Positions 47,778 through 55,815 of a DNA stretch of 64,000 nucleotides are shown here, piece after piece (the first letter of the stretch is position 1; every line of letters starts with the position of its first letter). This stretch comes from Arthrobacter sp. ERGS1:01. Its GTDB lineage: Bacteria > Actinomycetota > Actinomycetes > Actinomycetales > Micrococcaceae. A model generated the notes under the pieces. That model saw nothing but the letters and a program-made list of their open reading frames with translations. It did no database searches and had not been told where the DNA came from. Made by a program: the position numbers and the translations under genes. The stretch spans positions 3,038,001-3,102,000 of the forward strand of contig NZ_CP012479.1 of assembly GCF_001281315.1 (NCBI RefSeq), written 5' to 3'.

Positions 47778-48776
47778 TTACCGAACCACCAGGGACTGGC
47801 AGGACTGGCGTTCAATCAACGTGACCGGCAGGACGTTCTTGCGGCGGAACTTCCTGGCCGGCGTCGCAATGCGGTCAAAAATGCGTTCGGCGGCCACCCT
47901 ACCCACATGCCGGGGATCCTGGTCGATGACAGACACCGAGGGCTGGAGCACATCCGCCATGGGGAAGTCGCCAAAGCTGATGAGGGCAATGTCGGTCCTG
48001 CCCAACGCCTGCAGGGCGGGGAAGACGCCCGTCGAGAAACGGGCGTTCGACGAGAAGATCGCCGTGGGCGGCTCCTGCAGTTCAAGGATTGTCTTACAGA
48101 CCTGCGCGGCCGCGTCGGCGTCGCGCGATCCGAGCGCAATCAGGTCCGGATCGACGTCCAGGCCGGCGGCTTCCAGGGCGGCCAGGTAGCCGTCCAGGCG
48201 CAGCTTGGTGGTGGGCACCGCCGTCGAATCCCCCACGATGGCTATGCGGCGATGTCCGTGCTCGATGAAATGCGTGGTCGCCTCGAAGGCCCCGCCAAAG
48301 TCGTCCTCCACGAAGTAGTCGGCCTTGAGCTTGTTGGGCGCACGGTCAATGCACACGATCGGGAAACTGTCCTGCCAGCGGGCCAGATAGGACTGGTCCT
48401 CCGCGATCGGGGCAATGATGAGCCCGCCAATTTGATGGCGGATGGTGGTTTCAATGATGCTTCGCTCCAGCGACGGGTTGTCCCCCAGGCTCGTGACCAC
48501 AATCGCCATGTCATGTTCGCGCGCCGCAAGTTCAATCCCCTTCGTGACGGCGGCGAAGAACGGGTCCGCGACATCCGGGACCGCAATGCCGATGACGGCC
48601 GACTTCCCCTCGCGAAAGGTCCGCGCCATCATGTTCGGCACATAGTTCAGTGCCAGCATGGCCGCCTGCACGCGTTCGCGGGTGTCGTCCGTGACGTGCG
48701 GGTCGTCATTGAAGACTCTGGAAACCGTCTTGGCGCTTACCTTCGCGCGAGCGGCCACGTCCTGCATGGTAGTCAC
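47778..48776 (-). CDS. LacI-family transcriptional regulator
   Basis: 332-residue repressor: N-terminal helix-turn-helix (MQDVAARAKVSAKTVSRVFND), hinge with the usual YVPNMMARTF region, and a ligand-binding domain of the sugar-binding-protein fold. GTG 48776 is preceded by AAGGAG at seven bases. Candidate operators lie in the divergent promoter region at 48850-48863, 48917-48932 and 48950-48965, so it likely controls both itself with the AGE gene and the rightward sugar operon. Confidence 0.92.
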   Translation of the reverse strand: MTTMQDVAARAKVSAKTVSRVFNDDPHVTDDTRERVQAAMLALNYVPNMMARTFREGKSAVIGIAVPDVADPFFAAVTKGIELAAREHDMAIVVTSLGDNPSLERSIIETTIRHQIGGLIIAPIAEDQSYLARWQDSFPIVCIDRAPNKLKADYFVEDDFGGAFEATTHFIEHGHRRIAIVGDSTAVPTTKLRLDGYLAALEAAGLDVDPDLIALGSRDADAAAQVCKTILELQEPPTAIFSSNARFSTGVFPALQALGRTDIALISFGDFPMADVLQPSVSVIDQDPRHVGRVAAERIFDRIATPARKFRRKNVLPVTLIERQSCQSLVVR

Positions 48777-48849
48777 TGTTCGGCTCCTTCATCGTCCCCA
48801 AGTGTTCTTCTCACGGCCAGGCCACACGCATGACGCACCTTCCAAGGTA

Positions 48850-48863
48850 TGTCATCGGTGACA
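48850..48863. promoter_or_regulatory. Candidate LacI operator, LacI-proximal
   Basis: TGTCATCGGTGACA, a perfect palindrome with arms TGTCA/TGACA, 74 bases upstream of the lacI-type gene start. Confidence 0.55.
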
Positions 48864-48916
48864 AATGGCCGCCCACCCCATCCTGCCTGATGTTTCGGAT
48901 AACTACAAGCACCTCA

Positions 48917-48932
48917 TGACATCGATGACATG
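48917..48932. promoter_or_regulatory. Candidate LacI operator, middle
   Basis: TGACATCGATGACATG, an exact 16-base copy of the site at 48950-48965, spaced 33 bases (about three helical turns). The central CATCGATG is palindromic with a CpG-type core common in LacI operators. Confidence 0.6.
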
Positions 48933-48948
48933 AATTTCCGAACTTCCC

Positions 48949-48978
48949 TTGACATCGATGACATGGTGCCCCTAGATT
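48949..48978 (+). promoter_or_regulatory. Promoter of sugar operon overlapped by LacI operator
   Basis: A consensus TTGACA (48949-48954) and TAGATT (48973-48978) with an 18-base spacer. The -35 lies inside the second copy of the 16-base operator (48950-48965), so repressor binding would block RNA polymerase directly. The predicted transcript has a leader of about 130 bases before the kinase start; I see no riboswitch or other feature in it. Confidence 0.65.
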
Positions 48979-49118
48979 GCTGTTAGGCGGATCACATCGA
49001 AGCTCCCCGGGAGCCGGCAGTGATCGTCAAATCCAGACTTAGGCGCATGTTTTGGCAGCGCTTCAACGGTGAGGCAGCACGGCTTCTTCACCATCAACAA
49101 TTAGTGGAGGAGACAGTG

Positions 49119-49826
49119 ATGAGCGGTGTCAGCGTCGTCCGGCCAGCACCTGTCCGGGAAGCGGAGCCGCTTGAGTGCACGCTTGACGAGTTGGTTGAGC
49201 GGGCCCGCGTCCTGGCTTCCGGCACCACCCGGAGGATCCTGGGCATTGCCGGGGCTCCCGGTGCCGGCAAGTCAACCGTGGCAACGGCCATTGTCGAGGC
49301 CCTGGCCGGACAAGCGCTCCAGGTGGGCATGGACGCCTTCCATCTGGCAAACGGCATCCTGGCCGCCCACGGTTCCCTGGACCGGAAGGGCGCTCCCGAC
49401 ACTTTTGATGCCGGTGGCTACGCCCACCTGCTGCGCCGCCTGAAGGAGAACGTCGAACCCGTGGTGCATGCCCCGGTCTTTGACCGCAGCCTGGAAGCCT
49501 CCATCGGCAACGCGATCTCCGTGCCACGCGACGTTCCTCTGGTCATCACGGAGGGAAACTACCTCCTGCTGGACGCTCCGGGCTGGCCTGCGGCCCGCAA
49601 ACAGATCGATGAGGTCTGGTACCTGGACGTGGACGACGGCGAGCGCCGGCTCCGGCTGGTGCGTCGCCACGAGTCCTTTGGAAAGTCCCCGGACGAGGCA
49701 AGGAGCTGGGCGCTCGGCAGCGACCAGCACAACGCCGCCGTCGTCGCGGCCACCCGGGACAGGGCCGATCTGCTCATCAGGCTGGCCACACCGCACCGCC
49801 CCCAGAACTCCGCCGAATCCGAATGA
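49119..49826 (+). CDS. P-loop sugar/nucleoside kinase, FrcK-like
   Basis: Cytosolic kinase of 235 residues in the uridine kinase/pantothenate kinase-like group, with P-loop GAPGAGKST at 45-53, a Walker B-like VITEGNYLLLD and a basic lid (RRLRLVRRHESFGKSP). Similar proteins (FrcK) are encoded with fructose/ribose-type ABC importers in rhizobia. ATG 49119 follows GGAGGAG by six bases. It starts the LacI-regulated operon and probably phosphorylates the imported sugar or its isomerised ketose. Confidence 0.8.
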   Translation: MSGVSVVRPAPVREAEPLECTLDELVERARVLASGTTRRILGIAGAPGAGKSTVATAIVEALAGQALQVGMDAFHLANGILAAHGSLDRKGAPDTFDAGGYAHLLRRLKENVEPVVHAPVFDRSLEASIGNAISVPRDVPLVITEGNYLLLDAPGWPAARKQIDEVWYLDVDDGERRLRLVRRHESFGKSPDEARSWALGSDQHNAAVVAATRDRADLLIRLATPHRPQNSAESE

Positions 49827-49840
49827 AGAGGAATCCAGAA

Positions 49841-49924
49841 GTGACAACACAACGAAGTGTCTCCGGCCGGCAGGTCGGGCCCTCGACAACCGTCCCGAAC
49901 CAGCTGACAGGTGTAAGACCATGA
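49841..49924 (+). CDS. Possible small ORF (27 residues) coupled to ABC ATPase
   Basis: GTG 49841 lies nine bases after GAGGA and opens a 27-codon frame (starting VTTQRSVSGRQ) whose TGA stop (49922-49924) overlaps the ATPase start ATG as ATGA. Polar, no known motif. It may be a coupling leader or chance; composition gives little support. Confidence 0.3.
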   Translation: MTTQRSVSGRQVGPSTTVPNQLTGVRP

Positions 49925-50685
49925 CAAGCATTCCCATTCTTGAGGCGCGGGGGCTGACCCGCAGTTTCGGCAACGTGCGGGCCCTTGATTCGGTGGACTT
50001 TGACGTCCACGCCGGCGAGGTCGTCGCCCTGATCGGCGACAACGGCGCCGGGAAGTCCACCCTCGTCAAGGCGCTCTCGGGAAACCTGGTCCTGGACTCG
50101 GGCAAGATCCTCTTCGCCGGCGGCGAGGTGGAGCTTTCGTCTCCCACCCACGCCAGCAGCCTCGGGATCGAAACCGTCTACCAGGACCTGGCCCTGGCCC
50201 CGCACCTGAATGCGGCACAGAACATGTTCCTGGGCCGGGAGATTCCCAAGCCCGGATTCCAGGGCCGGCTGGGCTTCATGGACAACAAGGCCATGCGCGC
50301 CAAGTCGCGAACGGCCTTTGACGAACTGGGCGCCACGGTGCGCAGCCTGACCGACCCCGTGGGCGCCATGTCCGGCGGGCAGAAGCAGGCCATCGCCATT
50401 GCGCGGGCCGTCGCCTGGGCCAAAGGCGTCATCTTCCTTGACGAACCCACGGCCGCGTTGGGCGTCGTGCAGACCAGGAACGTGCTGGAAACAATCCGGC
50501 GCGTCCGCGACAAGGGCGTGGGCGTCGTGTTCATCAGCCACTCGATGCCGCACGTGATCGACGTCGCCGACCGCGTCCAGGTCCTTCGCCTGGGACACCG
50601 CGTGGCCACCTACGAAGCCAAGAAGACCAGCGTGGAAGAACTAGTCGGCGCGATGACCGGCGCACTGGATGGAGCACACTCATGA
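49921..50685 (+). CDS. Sugar ABC importer ATP-binding protein (CUT2, single-domain)
   Basis: Cytosolic ATPase of 254 residues. Walker A GDNGAGKST at 39-47, signature MSGGQKQAIAIAR, Walker B VIFLDEPTAALG and H-loop ISHSM. It has one nucleotide-binding domain, like FrcA, rather than the two fused in RbsA. ATG 49921; stop overlaps the permease start. Powers the importer with the next two genes. Confidence 0.93.
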   Translation: MTSIPILEARGLTRSFGNVRALDSVDFDVHAGEVVALIGDNGAGKSTLVKALSGNLVLDSGKILFAGGEVELSSPTHASSLGIETVYQDLALAPHLNAAQNMFLGREIPKPGFQGRLGFMDNKAMRAKSRTAFDELGATVRSLTDPVGAMSGGQKQAIAIARAVAWAKGVIFLDEPTAALGVVQTRNVLETIRRVRDKGVGVVFISHSMPHVIDVADRVQVLRLGHRVATYEAKKTSVEELVGAMTGALDGAHS

Positions 50686-51767
50686 CCACCGCCCAAGCCA
50701 CCCACGTCACGGCCGCAACTCCGGAGCCCGTGTCCCGGATAAGCTCGCTCCGCCGGATCCTGCATGTCCAGTCGTTCCAGATCCTGCTGGTGCTGTTCGT
50801 CATTTTCCTGATATTCACGGCCATGGCGCCGGGAGTGTTCTCCACCTGGGACAACGTCCGCCAGATCATCCAAAACGTCTCCATCCTCGGGGTCCTGGGC
50901 ATCGCCATGACGTTCGTGATCGTCACCTCGGGCATCGACCTGTCCGTGGGTTCCAACCTGGTCTTCTCCGGCGTGGTCGCGGCCAAGGTCATGCAGTCCA
51001 TGGGCGACAACGGCTGGAGCACGGCGTTCGTGGGCGTGGCGGTGGCCGTCGGCTGCGGCCTCGGCTGGGGACTGCTCAACGGCGTGCTCATTGCGAAGGC
51101 CAAGGTCCCGCCGCTCATCGTCACGCTCGGAACCTTGGGCGCAGCCCTGGGCCTGGCCCAGGTCATCACGGGCGGCGTGGACATCAGGGATGTTCCGTCC
51201 GTTCTGCAGGACACCATCGGTTACGGCAACGTTCCCGGCACCACCCTGCCCACCATCACCATGATCGCGCTGGTACTGATCGTGATCTTCGGGGTGGTGC
51301 TGCACAAGACCAAGTTCGGCCTGCACACCTTCGCCGTCGGATCCAACGAGGAGTCCGCCCGCCGGGTTGGCATCAAGGTCGACCGCCAGCTGATCTGCGT
51401 CTACGCACTGTCCGGCGGCCTCGCCGGAGTGGCCGGCATCCTGTCCCTCTCGCAGTACGGCACCACGGCCATTGCCGGCCAGTCCGCGACCAACCTGAGC
51501 GTGATCGCCGCCGTCGTGATCGGCGGAACGTCCCTCTTTGGCGGCGTCGGCACCATCTTCGGCACCGTCGTCGGCCTCTTCATCCCGGCCGTGCTGCAAA
51601 ACGGCTTCGTCATCGTGGGGATCCAGCCCTTCTGGCAGCAGGTCGCCGTGGGCGCCGTTCTGGTCGCGGCCGTCTACATCGACCAACGACGCCGGGCCGC
51701 GGCCGCCAGGGGCCAATCCGCCAAGGCCGAGGGCGGCAAGAAACTCTTCGGCCTGCTTTCCCGCTAA
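50682..51767 (+). CDS. Sugar ABC importer permease (CUT2/ribose type)
   Basis: Integral membrane permease of the BPD_transp_2 family, 361 residues, about eight to ten helices. The conserved cytoplasmic loop FAVGSNEESARRVGIKVDR is the ATPase-contact region typical of RbsC/FrcC. The start overlaps the ATPase stop (ATGA). Likely a homodimer in the importer. Confidence 0.93.
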   Translation: MTTAQATHVTAATPEPVSRISSLRRILHVQSFQILLVLFVIFLIFTAMAPGVFSTWDNVRQIIQNVSILGVLGIAMTFVIVTSGIDLSVGSNLVFSGVVAAKVMQSMGDNGWSTAFVGVAVAVGCGLGWGLLNGVLIAKAKVPPLIVTLGTLGAALGLAQVITGGVDIRDVPSVLQDTIGYGNVPGTTLPTITMIALVLIVIFGVVLHKTKFGLHTFAVGSNEESARRVGIKVDRQLICVYALSGGLAGVAGILSLSQYGTTAIAGQSATNLSVIAAVVIGGTSLFGGVGTIFGTVVGLFIPAVLQNGFVIVGIQPFWQQVAVGAVLVAAVYIDQRRRAAAARGQSAKAEGGKKLFGLLSR

Positions 51768-51814
51768 TCTCCCCTCAACTTCACCACCCCCACCAATAAC
51801 CCAGGAGCCAGACA

Positions 51815-52795
51815 ATGAAGTTAACCCCTAAATTCGCCCTGCTCGCCGCGGGCCTGCTCGCCGCCACCTCCCTCTCCGCCTGTGCCGGCGCCAACCTCTC
51901 CGCCGAGGGCGCCTCGGGCGCAAAGAAACTCGTCTTCATCCAGGGCGTCGCCGGCGACGAGTTCTACGTCAGCATGAAGTGCGGCATCGACGCCGCCGCC
52001 AAGAAGGCCGGCGTCACCGTCAACACGCAGGGTCCGGCAAAGTTCGACCCCACCCTGCAAAAGCCGATCGTCGATTCCGTGGTGGCCTCCCACCCGGACG
52101 CCATCCTCATTGCCCCCACCGATGTGGCCGCCATGCAGGCCCCCTTGAAGGCGGCCGCCGCGGCCGGCATCAAGATCGTCCTCGTCGACACCACGGTCCA
52201 GGACCCGTCCTTCGCGTCCTCGGTCATCTCCTCCGACAACACGGGCGGCGGACTCGAGGCGTTCAAGGCCATCAAGGCCCTCAACCCCAAGGGCGGCAAG
52301 GTCCTGGTGGTCTCCACCGACCCCGGCATCTCCACGGCGGACGCCCGTGTCGCCGGCTTTGAACAAGGCGCAAAGGCCGATCCGTCCTTCCAGTACCTGG
52401 GCGTGCAGTACAGCCACAACGATCCCGCCGAGGCAGCCCGACTGGTGTCCGCGGCACTTGCCAAGGACCCGGACATTGTCGGCGTCTTCGCGGCCAACAC
52501 CTTCGCCGCCGAGGGCACCGCGACGGGCGTGCGCCAGGCCGACAAGCAGGATCAGGTCAAGATCGTGGGCTTCGACGCCGGCCCGGCCCAGGTCAAGCAG
52601 CTCAAGGACGGCGTGGTCCAGGCCCTGATCGCCCAGGAGCCGGCAACCATCGGCACCGACGGTGTGGAACAGGCCCTGAAGGCCATCAAGGGCGAGACCA
52701 CGGAGAAGACCATCCAGACAGGCTTCAAGCAGATCACCGCGGCCAACCTCAGCACCGACGGCGCCCAGTACGTATACAAGTCCTCCTGCCAGTAG
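51815..52795 (+). CDS. Sugar ABC importer substrate-binding lipoprotein
   Basis: Extracellular periplasmic-binding-protein-like lipoprotein of 326 residues, with lipobox LSAC and acylated Cys23. Two Rossmann-like lobes of the ribose/galactose-binding family follow (KLVFIQGVAGDEFYVSMKCGIDAAAKKAG; VLVVSTDPGISTADARVAGFEQG). RBS AGGAGCC before ATG 51815. Specificity is not readable; the nearest operon model is fructose/ribose-type uptake. Confidence 0.92.
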   Translation: MKLTPKFALLAAGLLAATSLSACAGANLSAEGASGAKKLVFIQGVAGDEFYVSMKCGIDAAAKKAGVTVNTQGPAKFDPTLQKPIVDSVVASHPDAILIAPTDVAAMQAPLKAAAAAGIKIVLVDTTVQDPSFASSVISSDNTGGGLEAFKAIKALNPKGGKVLVVSTDPGISTADARVAGFEQGAKADPSFQYLGVQYSHNDPAEAARLVSAALAKDPDIVGVFAANTFAAEGTATGVRQADKQDQVKIVGFDAGPAQVKQLKDGVVQALIAQEPATIGTDGVEQALKAIKGETTEKTIQTGFKQITAANLSTDGAQYVYKSSCQ

Positions 52796-52804
52796 AGCCG
52801 TTTC

Positions 52805-52844
52805 GGGGTGTTGTTGCCGGACCGCAAACCGGCAACAACACCCC
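52805..52844 (+). terminator. Hairpin after substrate-binding protein
   Basis: Perfect 16-bp stem GGGGTGTTGTTGCCGG with its complement and an eight-base loop, 10 bases after the binding-protein stop. Without a T-run it probably stabilises upstream mRNA or attenuates read-through, giving more binding protein than downstream enzymes. Confidence 0.75.
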
Positions 52845-52884
52845 ACCCAGCCACCCACCATCCCACTCGACAAGGAGGAAGACC

Positions 52885-54399
52885 ATGACGATACTCAGCG
52901 AAACCACCCTGCCCGACCTCGCCCACCGACTCCCCTCCCCCACCTACCAGCGGCACACGCTCCGGACGGGCATCGTTCACTTCGGGGTTGGCGGATTCCA
53001 CCGCGCCCACCAGGCCATGTTCATCGACCGCCTGCTGAAACTGGGCGGTTCCCGGGACTGGGGAATTTGCGGCGTCGGCGTGCTGCCGGCTGACAAGCAG
53101 ATGCGTGACGTCCTCAACGCACAAGACGGTCTGTACACCCTGATCCTGAAGGACCCCGATGGCGGCGAGCACGCCCGGGTCATCGGCTCCATCATCGAGT
53201 ACCTGTACGCCCCCGACAACCCCGCGGCCGTCATCGATAAATTGGCATTCCCGGCCACCCGGATCGTCTCCCTGTCCATCACGGAGGGCGGCTACGGCCT
53301 CAACGACGCCACCGGGGAATTCCAGCCGCTCGCGGCGGACATCCTGCACGATCTTGAACCGAACGCCGTTCCCACCTCGGTTTTCGGCTTCATCACTGCC
53401 GCGCTGGCCCGCCGCCGCGAACTTGGCACGACGCCGTTCACCGTCATGTCCTGCGACAACATCCAGGGCAACGGCGATGCCGCCCGCAAGGCGTTGGTGT
53501 CCTTTGCCCGGCTCAAGGATCCGGGCCTGGCGGACTGGATCGAAAAGTTCGTCGCGTTCCCCAATTCCATGGTGGACAGGATCACCCCTGCCACCACCGA
53601 TCTGGACCGTGCCACCGCGACCCGACTCCATGGGTACGCCGATGCGTGGCCGGTGGCGGCCGAATCGTTTGCGCAATGGGTCCTGGAGGACACCTTCACC
53701 GCCGGCCGCCCGGCCTTGGACGAGGTCGGCGTCCAGCTCGTGGAGCGGGTTGAACCCTATGAACTCATGAAACTTCGGCTGCTCAATGCCGGCCACCAGG
53801 TCATGAGCCACCTGGGGTACCTCGCCGGCTACCGACAGGTCCACGAGGTGTGCGCCGATCCGGCCTTTGCCGCATTCATTCTCGGGTACATGGAGAAGGA
53901 GGCGACGCCGACCCTTCCGCCGGTGCCCGGGATCGACCTCACGGCCTACCGCCACGAGCTGTTGCACCGCTTTTCCAGCCCCTCCTTCCGTGACACCCTC
54001 GCCCGTCAAATGGTTGACGCCTCGGACAGGATCCCGAAGTTCCTGCTGCCGGTGGTTCGTGACCAGCTTCGCGCAGGCGGTCCCATCGAGCGCGCTGCGG
54101 TGGCCGTTGCGGCCTGGGCAGGGGTACTGGAACTCGCCCTGGACCGAAACGGCCCGGCGGATCCGGATGGCCCCACCGACCGGAGGATGCCGAAGCTACT
54201 TGCCGCCATCCGCGCCGAGCGGGACGAACCCGGAGCATTCCTCAGGCTCCATGAGGTCTTTGGTGATGTGGGCGCGAACCCAAGGTTCGTTGCCGCCTAC
54301 CTGGCCGCACGGGAAGTCCTGCGGCGCTCAGGGGCGCAGGCCGCCGTCGAACTTTTGACCAACCACACCACCCCCACTCTTCAGAAAGCAGCCTCATGA
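52885..54399 (+). CDS. Mannitol dehydrogenase family oxidoreductase
   Basis: NAD(P)-dependent polyol-specific long-chain dehydrogenase, 504 residues, the usual length for mannitol 2-dehydrogenase or fructuronate/tagaturonate reductase. The Rossmann motif is HFGVGGFHRAH near residue 32; the catalytic set is Lys296, Asn301 and His304 in LMKLRLLNAGHQV, one residue offset from the Pseudomonas enzyme. It interconverts a ketose or ketouronate with a polyol or hydroxyacid. The stop overlaps the SDR start. Within this operon it suggests a polyol or ketose substrate. Confidence 0.9.
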   Translation: MTILSETTLPDLAHRLPSPTYQRHTLRTGIVHFGVGGFHRAHQAMFIDRLLKLGGSRDWGICGVGVLPADKQMRDVLNAQDGLYTLILKDPDGGEHARVIGSIIEYLYAPDNPAAVIDKLAFPATRIVSLSITEGGYGLNDATGEFQPLAADILHDLEPNAVPTSVFGFITAALARRRELGTTPFTVMSCDNIQGNGDAARKALVSFARLKDPGLADWIEKFVAFPNSMVDRITPATTDLDRATATRLHGYADAWPVAAESFAQWVLEDTFTAGRPALDEVGVQLVERVEPYELMKLRLLNAGHQVMSHLGYLAGYRQVHEVCADPAFAAFILGYMEKEATPTLPPVPGIDLTAYRHELLHRFSSPSFRDTLARQMVDASDRIPKFLLPVVRDQLRAGGPIERAAVAVAAWAGVLELALDRNGPADPDGPTDRRMPKLLAAIRAERDEPGAFLRLHEVFGDVGANPRFVAAYLAAREVLRRSGAQAAVELLTNHTTPTLQKAAS

Positions 54400-55124
54400 C
54401 CGACTTCAACGGACGGACCATTCTTGTCACCGGCGCCGCCGGCGGAATTGGCTCCGCCACCGTAAGGCAGCTCGCAACCGCCGGCGCAAAAGTCATCGCC
54501 GCCGCCCGCACCCTTGAATCGCTTGCGCCGCTCTGCGAGGAAACGGGGGCGCAACCCTTGGCCTTCGACCTCGGTTCCGAGGAGGGCATCAGGGACGCCC
54601 TGGAAGACCTTGAGTTGTGGGGCATCGTGAATTGTGCCGGCTTTGGCGGCGAAATCGCCAAACCGCAGGAAACCGACATCAACGTGTTCGACCAGGTCAT
54701 GAGCGTCAATGCCCGCGGCGCACTCCTGGTGATCAAGCACGCGGTCCCGTCCATGATCCGGCAGGGCAACGGCGGCGCAATCGTCAACGTCTCCAGCCAG
54801 GCCAGCCTGGTGGCTCTGGCAAGCCACGTCTCCTACGGGGCTTCCAAGGCGGCCCTGGACAGCATCACCCGGGTCAGCGCCCTGGAACTCGGCCGGCACA
54901 ACATCCGCGTCAACAGCGTCAACCCGACGGTCGTCATGACCGAGATGTCCAACTTCTACTGGGGACGGGCGGAGATCGGCGAGCCCTTCCTCGAGCAAAT
55001 GCCGCTGGGGCGCTGGGCCACGGTGGACGAAATTGCCGCACCCATCGTCTTCCTGCTCAGCGATGCCGCCGCGATGATCACGGGCGTCGCCCTGCCCATC
55101 GACGGCGGATACACCTGCCGCTGA
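54396..55124 (+). CDS. SDR family oxidoreductase, xylulose-reductase-like
   Basis: Short-chain dehydrogenase of 242 residues. Cofactor motif TGAAGGIG at 12-19, NVSS at 131-134, catalytic Tyr147 and Lys151 in SYGASK, and PTVVMTEM near the C-terminus, which recalls dicarbonyl/L-xylulose reductases. ATGA overlap with the mannitol-dehydrogenase-family gene. Two polyol/ketose oxidoreductases in series suggest stepwise oxidation or epimerisation through a ketose. Confidence 0.88.
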   Translation: MTDFNGRTILVTGAAGGIGSATVRQLATAGAKVIAAARTLESLAPLCEETGAQPLAFDLGSEEGIRDALEDLELWGIVNCAGFGGEIAKPQETDINVFDQVMSVNARGALLVIKHAVPSMIRQGNGGAIVNVSSQASLVALASHVSYGASKAALDSITRVSALELGRHNIRVNSVNPTVVMTEMSNFYWGRAEIGEPFLEQMPLGRWATVDEIAAPIVFLLSDAAAMITGVALPIDGGYTCR

Positions 55125-55170
55125 CCCCACCCCCACCACGAATTCCCCGACTTGAAAAGGAAAAGCCCCG

Positions 55171-55755
55171 ATGACCGAAGAACGCACCCCCGAGGCGATT
55201 ATCGTCTGCGGCGTTCCTGCCAGCGGCAAGACCACGTTCTCCCATGATCTTGCCCGCGAACTCCACTGGACGCTCCTCGACCTCGACACCCTCACCAATC
55301 CCTTGTTTGAACACATGGGCGGCGAGTTCCTCGTCGACGTCCCCACCGAGCAACCCACGGCGCGCGCCAGCGTCAACGACATCCGGTACACCTGTCTTTT
55401 CGACACCGCCCGGGAAAACCTCGCCCTCGGCAACAGCGTGATCGTGGTGGCCCCGTTCACCTCCGAACGCACCTTCCCCGCGGCCTGGAACCGGCTCGTC
55501 GAACGCCTGGACGTCCCGTACTCCCAGGTCCATCTCGCCTGGATGGACACCCCGCCGGACGAGGTGGTCAACCGCATGAAGCGCCGCGGCGCCGCCCGCG
55601 ACCTGGAAAAGGTCAAGGATCCGGGCCCCTTCCTCTCCCCCGAGGTGACGCGCCCGCCCGGCGTCGACCACCTCCGGATTGACGGCCTGCTTGCACCGGA
55701 TGCGCAGATCGAGAACTTCCTTGACGACCTCGGCGTCCGCCAAGGCGTGAGCTGA
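55171..55755 (+). CDS. P-loop ATPase/kinase, AAA_33-like
   Basis: 194-residue protein with an N-terminal P-loop GVPASGKTTFS, a downstream Asp (LLDLDTL) and an Arg-rich segment (NRMKRRGAARDLEKVK), as in small gluconate-kinase-like and nucleotide-kinase-like proteins. It has no firm functional name. Between the SDR and aldolase genes it may be the sugar kinase that creates the aldolase substrate, the FrcK-like gene being the alternative. ATG 55171. Confidence 0.75.
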   Translation: MTEERTPEAIIVCGVPASGKTTFSHDLARELHWTLLDLDTLTNPLFEHMGGEFLVDVPTEQPTARASVNDIRYTCLFDTARENLALGNSVIVVAPFTSERTFPAAWNRLVERLDVPYSQVHLAWMDTPPDEVVNRMKRRGAARDLEKVKDPGPFLSPEVTRPPGVDHLRIDGLLAPDAQIENFLDDLGVRQGVS

Positions 55756-55815
55756 GCGCCCCGGCCGCTCGCCACAGTCCCCACAAACCATCACCATCCC
55801 CATTAGGAGCACACC

